In this document: positions 15,853 to 24,517 of the stretch, in pieces | How positions within the stretch are numbered: the first letter of the stretch is position 1 | Layout: each line of letters starts with the position of its first letter | Origin: Mucilaginibacter_A sp041088075 | GTDB lineage: Bacteria > Bacteroidota > Bacteroidia > Sphingobacteriales > Sphingobacteriaceae | DNA: 64,000 nt | Direction: 5' to 3' | Assembly (NCBI RefSeq): GCF_041088075.1 | Contig: NZ_JBGCVY010000037.1 | Location: 139,275 to 203,274 of the forward strand | Notes under the pieces: model-generated | The model's database searches: none | What the model saw: the letters and a program-made list of their open reading frames with translations, nothing else | Told to the model about the DNA's origin: nothing | Made by a program: the position numbers and the translations under genes

Positions 15853-17529
15853 TTACGGCTTCACAACGTCTTTTTCCACCAAAACCAAATCTTTCTGCTC
15901 CAGTTCTTCTTTCCGCGTTTTCCAATTTAAAAACTTTCCTTTTAGGCGTGTTACCAAATAATCGTCAAACGTTTTGACCAGTTTTATCGTCCAACCTTTT
16001 GCCTTTAATTGGTTGACATGTTCCGGCGAAGCATACAATAAATAAGGTTTTCCAGGCAGGTTTCCTTTGCCGTCTTCGTTCACTAAAAAAAGCGGCTGGT
16101 GCAAATAAAACTCCAAAGCGTGCGAGTATTCTTCTTCCTGCAACTGCGCAATTGGAAATTTTGACATACTGTTTTTATCAATATAAAATGCAGCCTCACT
16201 GCCGGATTGGTATTTTAAAAGCGACGGATAAAAATTTAAATTGAGAAAAAGATTGATGCCAATCGACACTAAAACCGATTGGAAAAGCAATCTGTATTTC
16301 GGCACAAATGCTTCTTTTACCGATATAAAAATGAACAACGCAACGGAAACGATTAGCGGTAAAACGGTAAAGAAAGTCAGGTTTTCGGCACGATAAAAAT
16401 ATTGTAAAAGGAAGATGATCAGCACCAGCAAAACCAAAACCACGGTTTGCGTGATGCGGATGGCGCGCCAGCTTTTTGCTGTTTTTAGGTCAATTAAATA
16501 GTACGCCGTCAAGATCGCGAAAAACGGAAAAACGATGGTGATGTAATGCGGCAACTGGAATTTGGAGGCCGAGAAAACCAGAAAAGTAAGCAGCGCGCCG
16601 CTGATGCAAAACCATTCGCGTTTGTTTTTTTGCCGAAAAAATTGGATAACAGCGATGTACAACAAGATTGACCAGGGAATAAACGCCCAAAGCAACGTGT
16701 GGAAAAAGAAAAACGGATCGCCGTGGCCTTTGATTGGTCCGTTGTTGAAGAAACGGCCAAACTGGCTGTCCCAGAAAAAAAACCGGATGCCCGAAACATT
16801 GTGCTTATCAAAAACCAATTTCTCGGGATGCAGATCAAACTGCTGGTACAAACAATAAATTTCGGGTGCTAAAAACAGCATCGTCAAAACGGCGGCCAGC
16901 AGCCAGCGCCAGTGGAAAAGCTGTTTCCAGTTTTTGGTGAAGATAAATTCTCCCGCAAAAGCGCCGAAAATTGGGATCAGCGCAAAAATACCTTTCGTCA
17001 TCACGGCACAAGCGGCAAAAACACAAGCCATAAGTAAATGGCCAATACTGTTTTTATCGAGTGTTTTATAGAAATGGTAAACCGAAGCAATGATCAAACC
17101 GGTTAAATAAGGTTCGGCGCGGACATCGTTGTTGGAAATGATGAGATGCTCGGCCATTAAAAAAATCAAAACCGACCATAACGCAACTTCTTCGTTGTAC
17201 AACTTTTTGCAGAACAAATACGTGTAAAACGCGCCCATCAGCACAAATAAAATGGCAGGCAATTTATAAGCCCAGGTTGTAAAACCAAACAAATTGAACG
17301 ATAAAGCCGTAACCCAAAACGGAAAATGCGGTTTGTCCAGCCAGTCTTTCCCTTGCGAAAATAAGTTGACGTAATCGTGCCGCTGCACCATCGTTTTGGC
17401 AATGCAGGCGTAAAGCGGCCCGTCCAAACCTAAAATCGTAACAAACAAGCCGCTAAAATTAAGCGCAACAGCGGCCGCAATAAAAAAATACAGCCATTGG
17501 TAGGGATAATTGGAAGCGGATCGGTTCAT
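15853..17529 (-). CDS. Family 39 glycosyltransferase (ArnT/PMT-like), polytopic
   Basis: The product has 558 residues, with an N-terminal TM helix, an early luminal loop containing LDGPLYACIAKTMVQ (Asp near residue 36 expected to be catalytic) and DKPHFPFWVTAL, then about ten further TM helices and a soluble C-terminal part. This is the GT39 plan: transfer of a sugar from a polyprenyl-phosphate donor in the periplasm. Three dispersed repeats are in frame: family A at 16308-16333 (SVKEAF) and family B at 16168-16193 (DKNSM) and 17045-17059 (DKNSI). It starts at 17529, with the Smr gene 31 bp upstream. Confidence 0.86.
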   Translation of the reverse strand: MNRSASNYPYQWLYFFIAAAVALNFSGLFVTILGLDGPLYACIAKTMVQRHDYVNLFSQGKDWLDKPHFPFWVTALSFNLFGFTTWAYKLPAILFVLMGAFYTYLFCKKLYNEEVALWSVLIFLMAEHLIISNNDVRAEPYLTGLIIASVYHFYKTLDKNSIGHLLMACVFAACAVMTKGIFALIPIFGAFAGEFIFTKNWKQLFHWRWLLAAVLTMLFLAPEIYCLYQQFDLHPEKLVFDKHNVSGIRFFFWDSQFGRFFNNGPIKGHGDPFFFFHTLLWAFIPWSILLYIAVIQFFRQKNKREWFCISGALLTFLVFSASKFQLPHYITIVFPFFAILTAYYLIDLKTAKSWRAIRITQTVVLVLLVLIIFLLQYFYRAENLTFFTVLPLIVSVALFIFISVKEAFVPKYRLLFQSVLVSIGINLFLNLNFYPSLLKYQSGSEAAFYIDKNSMSKFPIAQLQEEEYSHALEFYLHQPLFLVNEDGKGNLPGKPYLLYASPEHVNQLKAKGWTIKLVKTFDDYLVTRLKGKFLNWKTRKEELEQKDLVLVEKDVVKP

Positions 17530-17542
17530 TTCAATTTAAGCC

Positions 17543-17567
17543 ATACTGTTTTTACCGGCATTATTTC
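17543..17567 (+). repeat. Family B repeat between Smr and glycosyltransferase genes
   Basis: ATACTGTTTTTACCGGCATTATTTC fills most of the gap and overlaps the last codons of the Smr gene. Confidence 0.75.
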
Positions 17568-18505
17568 AGGAAAACCTCCGTGGCGCCATAGCCGAATTTT
17601 TCTTTCCGAGCATCCATAAACGTTTTTACCTGCGGATGCTTGCTCACCACTTTATGGATTTCGTGCCGCAAGATCCCATTTCCCACGCCGTGGATAAAAA
17701 CCACCGACGGCAACTGGTGCACAATGGCCGCGTCCAGCGTTTTTTGAAAACGTTCCAACTGTGTTTTGATAATGTCGCTGCTGCTTAAAAACTGGTAATC
17801 TTCGCGCAGTTTTTCGATGTGCAGATCCATTTCTTTGGCCGGTTTTTCCACCACTTTTTTCTCCTCCGGCGATTTGAAAAAGCTTTCTTTCAGCTTTTGC
17901 GCATCCACTTTTACTTCTGCTGCATCCAACTGAAACTGCCAGCCCAACTGGTTTAAAACGTGGACGGGTATTTTTGATCCTGCAAAATCTTTCGCTTTAA
18001 AACGTTCCGAATAAACCAGCGGATCTAAAAATCCTGCTTTTTGTGTGCTGTGGTACAAAATTTGAAAAATAAATTTCGGCCAGATGGAAATATCCGGCAA
18101 AGCCGCCGAATAAACTTTTACAGAAGTTTTTGGTGCAACAATTCCAGCAAACTCTCCTTTGTATTCCGTGTTTTTTTCGGTGCTAAAAGAAGCAAGGAGT
18201 TGGTAAGAAGTGTTGTTGATGAGATGAAACTGCACAACAGAAGTAACCTGTTTTTCGGGAACGGCGGCCAAATAAATGCCTTTTGCCACAAATTCTTGCG
18301 GCGGTATTTCGGCAATTGCTTCCTGCGTTTTTGCGGCAACTGCTGCTTCCCGGCCATGTACCGAAGTAACTTTGGATGCCAAAACCGGTATCTCAAAATC
18401 GTCGTCTCCGGTAACGCCGATGGTTTGCTCGTCAATAATCCGCGTGATAAAACCTTCCCGTTTCTCTTCCACAAAACGCACAAAATCGCCCAATTTAAAT
18501 TTCAT
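17561..18505 (-). CDS. DUF2027/Smr domain protein
   Basis: The product has 314 residues. The N-terminal half has a short KOW/SH3-like segment (FKLGDFVRFVEEKREGFI) and the beta-rich DUF2027 region; the C-terminal about 85 residues form an Smr domain beginning MDLHIEKL and containing VVFIHGVGNGILRHEI, with the DxH and HGxG motifs of nucleic-acid nicking Smr domains related to MutS2. Bacteroidota carry this arrangement; a role in nucleic-acid processing is inferred. A family A-like CTAAAAGAAGCA at 18182 is in frame. Confidence 0.85.
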   Translation of the reverse strand: MKFKLGDFVRFVEEKREGFITRIIDEQTIGVTGDDDFEIPVLASKVTSVHGREAAVAAKTQEAIAEIPPQEFVAKGIYLAAVPEKQVTSVVQFHLINNTSYQLLASFSTEKNTEYKGEFAGIVAPKTSVKVYSAALPDISIWPKFIFQILYHSTQKAGFLDPLVYSERFKAKDFAGSKIPVHVLNQLGWQFQLDAAEVKVDAQKLKESFFKSPEEKKVVEKPAKEMDLHIEKLREDYQFLSSSDIIKTQLERFQKTLDAAIVHQLPSVVFIHGVGNGILRHEIHKVVSKHPQVKTFMDARKEKFGYGATEVFLK

Positions 18506-18692
18506 AATCTTTAGTTCAGTTTATAAAAGTACGTTCTTTTTCAATTTCCGATTACGTAAACACAAATTTTAGCTTTAGCTGTAACTGTTTGATGTTTAGT
18601 TGGAACAAGGCAAGCGATTGCAGATTTCTGTAAAAACCAACAGTCCTGTCCAACAAAACGGCCTGTTTTTGCTTATAAGCTTACCGGCAGCA

Positions 18693-18717
18693 ATGCTTCT
18701 TTTACCCATCAAAAATT
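18693..18717 (+). repeat. Family A repeat abutting an ATG
   Basis: Full-length copy with CAAAAATT tail that ends on the base before the start codon of the MBL hydrolase. Confidence 0.87.
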
Positions 18718-19356
18718 ATGTTGCACGTAAAATCTTTCCCCAACAACCCGTATTACGAAAACACATATTTGCTGTTTGACGATACACTGGAATGCGTCAT
18801 TATTGACCCCGGAATGTACAGCCGCGAAGAGCAAAACAAGGTTACTTCTTTTATCACCGAAAATTTGCTGAAGCCGGTTTTACTATTGAACACACATTGC
18901 CATATTGACCATGTGCTGGGCAATAAATTTGTTTTTGACCAATATGGGCTGAAACCGCAATTTCACGAAGGCGAACTGCCTTTGCTTTCGGCGGTGCCTG
19001 GTTATGCGCCGCAAATGGGCATCCATTACGAACTTTCGCCTTTGCCGGAAACGTTTTTGCCCAAAAGCGGAACCGTAAAATTCGGACAAACAGAACTGGA
19101 ACTGATTTTTGCGCCCGGCCATTCGCCTGCGCATTTGTGTTTTTATTCGGCCAACGACCATGTTTTAATTGGCGGCGATGTTTTGTTCCGCGAAAGTATT
19201 GGCCGAACCGATCTGCCTGGCGGAAACACCGAACAGCTCATCAAAAATATCCGCGAAAAATTGTTTGTTTTGCCCGACCAATGTATCGTTTATCCCGGCC
19301 ACGGCGAAGAAACTACCATCGGCTACGAAAAAGAATACAATCCTTTTCTTACCTGA
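18718..19356 (+). CDS. MBL-fold hydrolase, glyoxalase-II-like
   Basis: The product has 212 residues with the metallo-beta-lactamase signature THCHIDHVLG (about 60-69), a GHSPAHLCFY histidine (about 134), GGDVLF and a C-terminal PGHGEETT. This is the YcbL/GloB-like subgroup that hydrolyses thioesters in the cytoplasm. Length is typical for the short subgroup lacking the helical C-terminal domain. The following permease gene is 38 bp away. A degenerate family A copy is in frame at 18841-18865 (TSFITEN). Confidence 0.92.
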   Translation: MLHVKSFPNNPYYENTYLLFDDTLECVIIDPGMYSREEQNKVTSFITENLLKPVLLLNTHCHIDHVLGNKFVFDQYGLKPQFHEGELPLLSAVPGYAPQMGIHYELSPLPETFLPKSGTVKFGQTELELIFAPGHSPAHLCFYSANDHVLIGGDVLFRESIGRTDLPGGNTEQLIKNIREKLFVLPDQCIVYPGHGEETTIGYEKEYNPFLT

Positions 19357-19372
19357 GCGTTAAATTGTTGAT

Positions 19373-19385
19373 ATAAAAGAAGCAT
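19373..19385 (-). repeat. Family A repeat upstream of a TTG start
   Basis: ATAAAAGAAGCAT lies nine bases before the TTG start of the permease gene, where a leader would normally be. Confidence 0.8.
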
Positions 19386-19394
19386 CCCGAAAAA

Positions 19395-20618
19395 TTGAAT
19401 ACCTCTGCATTTATAGCCAGGCGCTACCTTTTTTCTAAGAAATCTACCAATGCCATCAACATTATTTCCGGTATTTCGACGCTGGGCGTGCTGGTGGGCA
19501 GTGCCGCGCTGATCATTATCCTTTCGGCTTTTAATGGAATTGAAACATCAGTACTTGCTCTTTACAACAGTTTTACGCCGGATTTAAAAGTACTTCCCGT
19601 AAAAGGAAAAACATTTGATCCACGAACGTTGGATTTAGATAGCTTACGAAAATTACAAAACGTGCTTTCGGTAACTGAGGTACTGGAAGAAAAAGCGCTT
19701 TTGCGATATGGCAAAAACCAGTTTATTGGTACGGTAAAAGGTGTAAGCAACGATTTTTTGAAAAACCCGGCCTTAGACAGCACCTTGCAGGTTGGTTCTT
19801 TTACGCTGAAAGATGAAGGCCGAAACCTGGCCGTTATCGGTTCATCGGTACAGATCAGTCTGGGCATAAACGTAAAAGACCAAATGGCGCGGTTACAAAT
19901 TTATTCGCCACGACATAAGAAAATTAACTCTTTTAATCCTTTGGATGAGTTTGTAGTACGCAACATTGGTGTGTCGGGTGTTTTTTCAGTTGAAAAAGAT
20001 TTTGACGATATGGTGATTACGCCAATTAGTTTCACTCGTGATTTGCTGGACGAGCCTCAAGATATTTCTTATTTAGAAATTAACTTGAAAAATAACGCCC
20101 ATGTTAATAGTATGCAGGACATGTTACAGCAAAAATTTGGTAGTGGTTACATTTTAAGAAATAGTCAGCAACAAAATATTTCTTTATTCAAATTATTAAA
20201 TGTTGAAAAATGGGCTGTGTTTTTAATCTTAACTTTTGTAGTAATAATTGCCATTTTCAACATTATTGGAACCTTAACCATGCTGGTAATTGATAAGCGT
20301 AAAGACATTGCCATTTTAACCAGCTTGGGCGCCGATAAAAAGCTAATTCATAATATCTTCTTTTTTGAAGGCATGTTAATTTCTTTAATCGGATGTCTTG
20401 CCGGAATGGCTTTAGGGTTAGCATTTTCCCTGGCACAACAAACATTTGGCTTTATAACCATGAAAGGTAATATAATGGATCAACCTTATCCGATAACTTT
20501 AAAGCCAGGTGATTTCCTGCTTGTGTTCCTCACCGTAATCGGAATATCAGTGATCGCTTCGGGCATTAGCGCACGGTTAAGCGTACAAAAACTCGATGAA
20601 ATTAATCAGGAACTGTAA
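19395..20618 (+). CDS. FtsX-like ABC transporter permease (LolC/E type), TTG start
   Basis: The product has 407 residues: one N-terminal TM helix (about 20-45, with IISGISTLGVLVGSAALII), a periplasmic domain of about 220 residues, and three C-terminal TM helices in an FtsX block (about 272-405). It matches the lipoprotein-releasing LolC/LolE family. TTG 19395 must be the start: an in-frame TAA lies 21 bases upstream and no ATG intervenes. The protein begins NTSAFIARRYLFSKKS, the expected N-terminus. A partner ATPase is not adjacent. Confidence 0.88.
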   Translation: MNTSAFIARRYLFSKKSTNAINIISGISTLGVLVGSAALIIILSAFNGIETSVLALYNSFTPDLKVLPVKGKTFDPRTLDLDSLRKLQNVLSVTEVLEEKALLRYGKNQFIGTVKGVSNDFLKNPALDSTLQVGSFTLKDEGRNLAVIGSSVQISLGINVKDQMARLQIYSPRHKKINSFNPLDEFVVRNIGVSGVFSVEKDFDDMVITPISFTRDLLDEPQDISYLEINLKNNAHVNSMQDMLQQKFGSGYILRNSQQQNISLFKLLNVEKWAVFLILTFVVIIAIFNIIGTLTMLVIDKRKDIAILTSLGADKKLIHNIFFFEGMLISLIGCLAGMALGLAFSLAQQTFGFITMKGNIMDQPYPITLKPGDFLLVFLTVIGISVIASGISARLSVQKLDEINQEL

Positions 20619-20627
20619 ATTAGCGGC

Positions 20628-20987
20628 ATGAAAAGGATTTTTTTCATTGGAGGTTTTTTGGGGATGATTGTTGTTTGTGGCTGCACGCGGCACAACCAGG
20701 CCGATACAAAAGTTTACAAAGGTTTGTACAGTTTTGGCTTGGAGGTAAAATCTTTTAAAGAATGCAGCACCGGCCGCGAATATTGGGTGAAAGACAGTTC
20801 GGGCAAACTGGAACTGCAATACGCCAACATGAACTTTGAAAAACCTTACGAACCGGTTTATGTAGAAGTGGAAGCTTTAAAACGGCCATCCGGCGAGGAA
20901 GGCATTGGTGCTGAGTTCGACAGCACGATGGTGGTTACCAAAGTGCAAAAAATTACGCGCGAAATCCCGGAAGATATGTGCAATTGA
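20628..20987 (+). CDS. Small lipoprotein, function unknown
   Basis: The product has 119 residues, lipobox CGC (Cys19) after a hydrophobic signal. The remainder (YKGLYSFGLEVKSFKECSTG and YVEVEALKRPSG) resembles the OB-like C-terminal domain found in NlpE-type lipoproteins, where a similar beta-rich block follows a 'G.Y.....F..C' start; I regard this as suggestive only. It lies 9 bp after the permease gene and is likely cotranscribed, consistent with an envelope role. Confidence 0.65.
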   Translation: MKRIFFIGGFLGMIVVCGCTRHNQADTKVYKGLYSFGLEVKSFKECSTGREYWVKDSSGKLELQYANMNFEKPYEPVYVEVEALKRPSGEEGIGAEFDSTMVVTKVQKITREIPEDMCN

Positions 20988-21227
20988 TGCTGGATTTTCT
21001 TTTCAAAACCCTCGGTCAAAACGCAAACCAAGCTTTTTCTGCTGATCTTCCGGTATCGTTTGCATAGATTTTTTAGGCAAATCCCTCAGGCTTTTACATA
21101 ATTCTGTGTAAAATTGTCTAAACCATCAAATATCAACCCTTGCCTGTTAATATTTCCATGCAGCTTGGGTTGCTTTTAGACAAAAAAATTGCGCCGATAG
21201 CAAAGCATTCATGACGAGACAAGCATT
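20988..21227. other. Intergenic region without recognised gene
   Basis: 240 bp of AT-rich DNA before the galacturonate cluster. I see no repeat-family copy or RNA motif; the promoter of the following gene should lie here but no clear TAnnTTTG box is evident. Confidence 0.4.
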
Positions 21228-22064
21228 ATGAAAAAAAACACCTGTAAAAGAAGCATTGTCCTGTTTTTGCTGGCTGCTTTATCATTTGCCGGCAAAGCGC
21301 AATTTTTATCTGAAACCCCCAAAACAGGAAAAGGTAAAACGGTGATGCTGGATTCGTACTTTAACAACGAATTCAGGAAGGATTCAACTGGCCACAACAT
21401 TTCTTTTCATTACAAATGGAACGAAACGGACAATAACGGTTTCAGCCTTTTTAAAAGTGTTTTTAATAATTATGGCATAAAAACAGCAACGCTTTATGCT
21501 GCGCCAACGGCTGCCAACTTGCAAGGCTCGGCTATTTATTTGATTGTTGATCCGGATACGGAAAAAGAAACCGTTAACCCAAATTACGTAAACCAACAGG
21601 ACGCAAGCGAAGTTGCGGCTTGGGTAAAAGCAGGCGGTGTGTTGGTTTTGATGGGGAACGATGCGGGCAACTGCGATTTGGAACATTTCAACATTTTGTC
21701 TGAGAAGTTTGGCATCCATTTTAACGAAGACGTACACAACAAAGTCATTGGTTCGCAGATTGAACTGGGCACTTTGCAGGTCCCGCCAATTGATCCGATT
21801 TTTAAAACGGCAAAGAAAATTTACCTTAAAGATATTTCCACTTTCAAACTAAACCCGCCTGCAAATGCTTCTTTTACCGATAAAAATTTGGTGATCATGG
21901 CCACAGCAAAATATGGAAAAGGAACGGTGTTTGCCGTTGGCGACCCTTGGTTTTACAATGAATATGTAAACGGGCGAAACTTGCCGCCAGATTACGATAA
22001 CCTTAAAGCCTGCAACGATTTGGTAAACTGGCTGATCAAACAAGTGCCGGCAAAAGTGAAATGA
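21228..22064 (+). CDS. DUF4350-like exported protein of the pectin/galacturonate cluster
   Basis: The product has 278 residues with a signal peptide (to about residue 24). The body shows a GATase-like/ThuA-like flavodoxin pattern: TVMLDSYFNNEF, a long middle with YLIVDPDTEKETVNPNYV, GGVLVLMGNDAGN and GKGTVFAVGDPWFYNEY. In Bacteroidota similar domains (DUF4350) are linked to unsaturated rhamnogalacturonyl hydrolases, and its neighbour here is uxaB, so a role in pectin breakdown is likely. Two family A repeats are in frame: at 21245 (KRSIV, in the signal peptide) and a complete one at 21865-21889 (NASFTDKN). Confidence 0.7.
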   Translation: MKKNTCKRSIVLFLLAALSFAGKAQFLSETPKTGKGKTVMLDSYFNNEFRKDSTGHNISFHYKWNETDNNGFSLFKSVFNNYGIKTATLYAAPTAANLQGSAIYLIVDPDTEKETVNPNYVNQQDASEVAAWVKAGGVLVLMGNDAGNCDLEHFNILSEKFGIHFNEDVHNKVIGSQIELGTLQVPPIDPIFKTAKKIYLKDISTFKLNPPANASFTDKNLVIMATAKYGKGTVFAVGDPWFYNEYVNGRNLPPDYDNLKACNDLVNWLIKQVPAKVK

Positions 22065-22075
22065 GGCAAAAACAA

Positions 22076-22138
22076 CGATGCTTCTTTTACCGGTGTTTTT
22101 TCATCGTCGCCAATTTTATGCCGGTAAAAGAAGCATCG
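22076..22138. terminator. Hairpin of two inverted family A repeats
   Basis: CGATGCTTCTTTTACCGG at 22076-22093 is perfectly complementary (18 bp) to 22121-22138, and the second copy carries an AATTTTATG tail inside the loop. It follows the DUF4350-like gene by 11 bp and would terminate or attenuate transcription before uxaB. Confidence 0.75.
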
Positions 22139-22238
22139 GCAAAAGAGGAAAGGCAAAGCAGGGATTTTGATCTTGTTTAAAAAAATGATACTTTTCAAAA
22201 CTCCTACAGCATAACCAAAACCAAGTAAAAAGCCAGCC

Positions 22239-23735
22239 ATGATCTTATCAAAAAGCAATTTAAAAGCTATTCAATATCCTGAAGTTATTGTCCCTGATAC
22301 GGCGGTTTTCGGCCTTCCGGAGAAAGTTTTGCAATTTGGAACAGGCGTTTTGCTGCGCGGATTGCCGGATTATTTTATTGATAAAGCCAACCGGCAGGGT
22401 TTGTTTAACGGCCGGATTGTGGTTGTAAAATCAACTGCGGCAGGAAGTGCTTCGGATTTTGACGAACAGGACGGCTTGTATACTTTGTGTGTAAAAGGCA
22501 TCGAAAACGGACAAAAAACCGAAGAAAACATCATTTGCTCGGCCATCAGCCGGGTGGTATCGGCAACAGAAAACTGGGACGAAATTTTAGAATGCGCGCG
22601 AAACCCGGAAATGAAAATCATCATTTCCAACACCACCGAAGTTGGCATTCAGTTGGTTAAAGAAAGCATTAATGCCAATCCGCCAGCTTCTTTTCCGGGT
22701 AAATTATTGGCTTTTCTTTTTGAACGTTATAAAGCTTTTAACGGCAGCGAAACAAGCGGAATGGTGATTATACCAACCGAACTGATTGTGGGCAACGGCG
22801 ATAAACTAAAAGCAATTGTGTTGGAACTGGCAGATTTCAACCAGTTGGAAGAAGGGTTTATCAACTGGCTGGAAAACAACAATTCGTTCTGTAATTCCTT
22901 GGTTGACCGGATTGTTCCCGGAAAACCCGATGCCGGAACCGTTGCTGCCTTTCAGGAAAAAGCAGGTTATGAAGACGGGTTGCTCACCGTTTCCGAAGTT
23001 TACCGTTTGTGGGCGATACAAGGCGATGAAAAAGTAAAATCGGTTTTGAGTTTTGCCGAGGCTGACCCAGGCGTAATCATTGCACCGGATATTGAAATTT
23101 ACCGGGAGTTAAAGCTGAGGCTGCTCAACGGCACGCATACCTTAAGCTGTGGCCTGGCTTTTTTGGCCGGTTTTGATACGGTAAAAGAAGCAATGGACAA
23201 TGCCCTGTTCTCAGGTTTTGTAAGCGGGTTGATGCAGGAAGAAATTGCATCGGCCATTCCTTATGCAGTAAGCAAACAGCAAACAGACGAATTTGCGGCA
23301 CAAGTGCTTGACCGTTTCCGCAACCCGCACATCAAACACCAATGGATTGCCATCACGGTACAATATTCGGCCAAATTGAAAATGCGCGTGGTGCCGGTTT
23401 TGCTCAACCACTATAAAAAATCGGATAAAGTGCCTGCCCGGATTGCTTTGGGTTTTGCGGCCTACCTGCGTTTTATGCAGGTGCAAAAAGAAGAAGGCGG
23501 GAAATATTTTGGAGAAGCAAACGGCGCAACTTATCCAATCAACGATGATTTGGCGCACTATTTTTATGGCATTAAAAACAGTATCCCGGGCGATATTTAT
23601 GTGTACACCATTTTAAACAATACGGAAATTTGGGGAACAGATTTGACGCTGTTGCCGGGTTTTTTAGCGGCGGTGGAGCAGTTTTTTGCGGCTATTGCTG
23701 CGGAAGGTGCTTTGGCGACGATGCAACATAGTTAG
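22239..23735 (+). CDS. uxaB: Tagaturonate reductase (altronate oxidoreductase)
   Basis: The product has 498 residues and belongs to the long-chain mannitol dehydrogenase family: N-terminal Rossmann region with LQFGTGVLLRGLPDYFID, central IPTELIVGNGDKL, and a C-terminal domain with LRLLNGTHTLSCGLAFLAG (catalytic Lys/His region of this family). It reduces D-tagaturonate to D-altronate with NADH in galacturonate catabolism. The next pathway gene, uxaA, is displaced 2.6 kb downstream by a restriction-modification cassette. Family A at 23180 (VKEAM) and family B at 23569-23588 (IKNSIPG) are in frame. Confidence 0.93.
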   Translation: MILSKSNLKAIQYPEVIVPDTAVFGLPEKVLQFGTGVLLRGLPDYFIDKANRQGLFNGRIVVVKSTAAGSASDFDEQDGLYTLCVKGIENGQKTEENIICSAISRVVSATENWDEILECARNPEMKIIISNTTEVGIQLVKESINANPPASFPGKLLAFLFERYKAFNGSETSGMVIIPTELIVGNGDKLKAIVLELADFNQLEEGFINWLENNNSFCNSLVDRIVPGKPDAGTVAAFQEKAGYEDGLLTVSEVYRLWAIQGDEKVKSVLSFAEADPGVIIAPDIEIYRELKLRLLNGTHTLSCGLAFLAGFDTVKEAMDNALFSGFVSGLMQEEIASAIPYAVSKQQTDEFAAQVLDRFRNPHIKHQWIAITVQYSAKLKMRVVPVLLNHYKKSDKVPARIALGFAAYLRFMQVQKEEGGKYFGEANGATYPINDDLAHYFYGIKNSIPGDIYVYTILNNTEIWGTDLTLLPGFLAAVEQFFAAIAAEGALATMQHS

Positions 23736-23820
23736 CAGTAATGACATTTGGCACATCTATTAATAGCTACATTCAAACATAGAACAGTATTTATGATATG
23801 ATTAGCCCAGGTTTAAAATA

Positions 23821-23835
23821 ATACTTTTGAAGTAT
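23821..23835. promoter_or_regulatory. Palindrome over -7 element and start codon of the nuclease gene
   Basis: ATACTT-TTG-AAGTAT is a perfect palindrome. It contains TACTTTTG (a TAnnTTTG match, 23822-23829) and its last two bases are the first two of the nuclease ATG. A repressor binding here would block both promoter clearance and initiation; this is a candidate operator. Confidence 0.45.
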
Positions 23836-24517
23836 GGAGATTAAAGAAAAACTTACTATACCCAAACTCATTGAAGAAGCTCAGGTTTTTTGTATTGGAC
23901 AATCGCAAATCCAACATAAAGAACTTTTTGGAGTTACTGATGGAAAAGCAGTTGGAACTTTAATTGAACAGAAATTCCAAAAACATTTATACGACAAATA
24001 CGAAGTTACAATTGGTTCATCTGCAAGTGGCGTTGACTTGCCTTCTGCAGACATTTTAACAGACATAAAGGTAACGTCCATAAAACAACCTCAATCCTCT
24101 TGCCCTTTCAAAGATGCTAAACAAAAAATATTTGGATTAGGCTATAATCTGCTTGTTTTCGTTTATGACAAAATGGATGATGAATACACAAAAACTGCAA
24201 CTCTCAATTTTGTAAGTTGTTCATTTGTTTCAAAAGAACGAACGGCCGACTATACAACAACTTTCCGTCTTAGGGAAATGGTTAAAGACAAAGCTAATGA
24301 AGCAGATATTATTGCGTACTTGCAAGACAAAAACATTCCAGCAGATGATATAACGCTATCAAAGTTAGCCGAGCTTATTTTACAATCACCACCAGAATTA
24401 GGTTATTTAACAATTTCTAATGCTTTGCAGTGGCGATTACAATATCAAAGAATTGTGGCATTGGTTGACGATATTCCAGGCATTTCTAAAATTGTAAGCT
24501 ATAACAAACCTAAATGA
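23834..24517 (+). CDS. Putative type II restriction endonuclease
   Basis: The product has 227 residues. I see GTLIEQKFQKHL (E45) followed by GVDLPSADILTDIKVTS, where D68 or D73 with D77-I-K79 fits a PD-(D/E)xK nuclease core. It overlaps the following DNA methyltransferase gene by four bases (ATGA), which is the strongest argument for a cognate restriction enzyme. I cannot name the recognition site. It is AT-rich, lacks the dispersed repeats and separates uxaB from uxaA, all signs of horizontal acquisition. Confidence 0.72.
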   Translation: MEIKEKLTIPKLIEEAQVFCIGQSQIQHKELFGVTDGKAVGTLIEQKFQKHLYDKYEVTIGSSASGVDLPSADILTDIKVTSIKQPQSSCPFKDAKQKIFGLGYNLLVFVYDKMDDEYTKTATLNFVSCSFVSKERTADYTTTFRLREMVKDKANEADIIAYLQDKNIPADDITLSKLAELILQSPPELGYLTISNALQWRLQYQRIVALVDDIPGISKIVSYNKPK

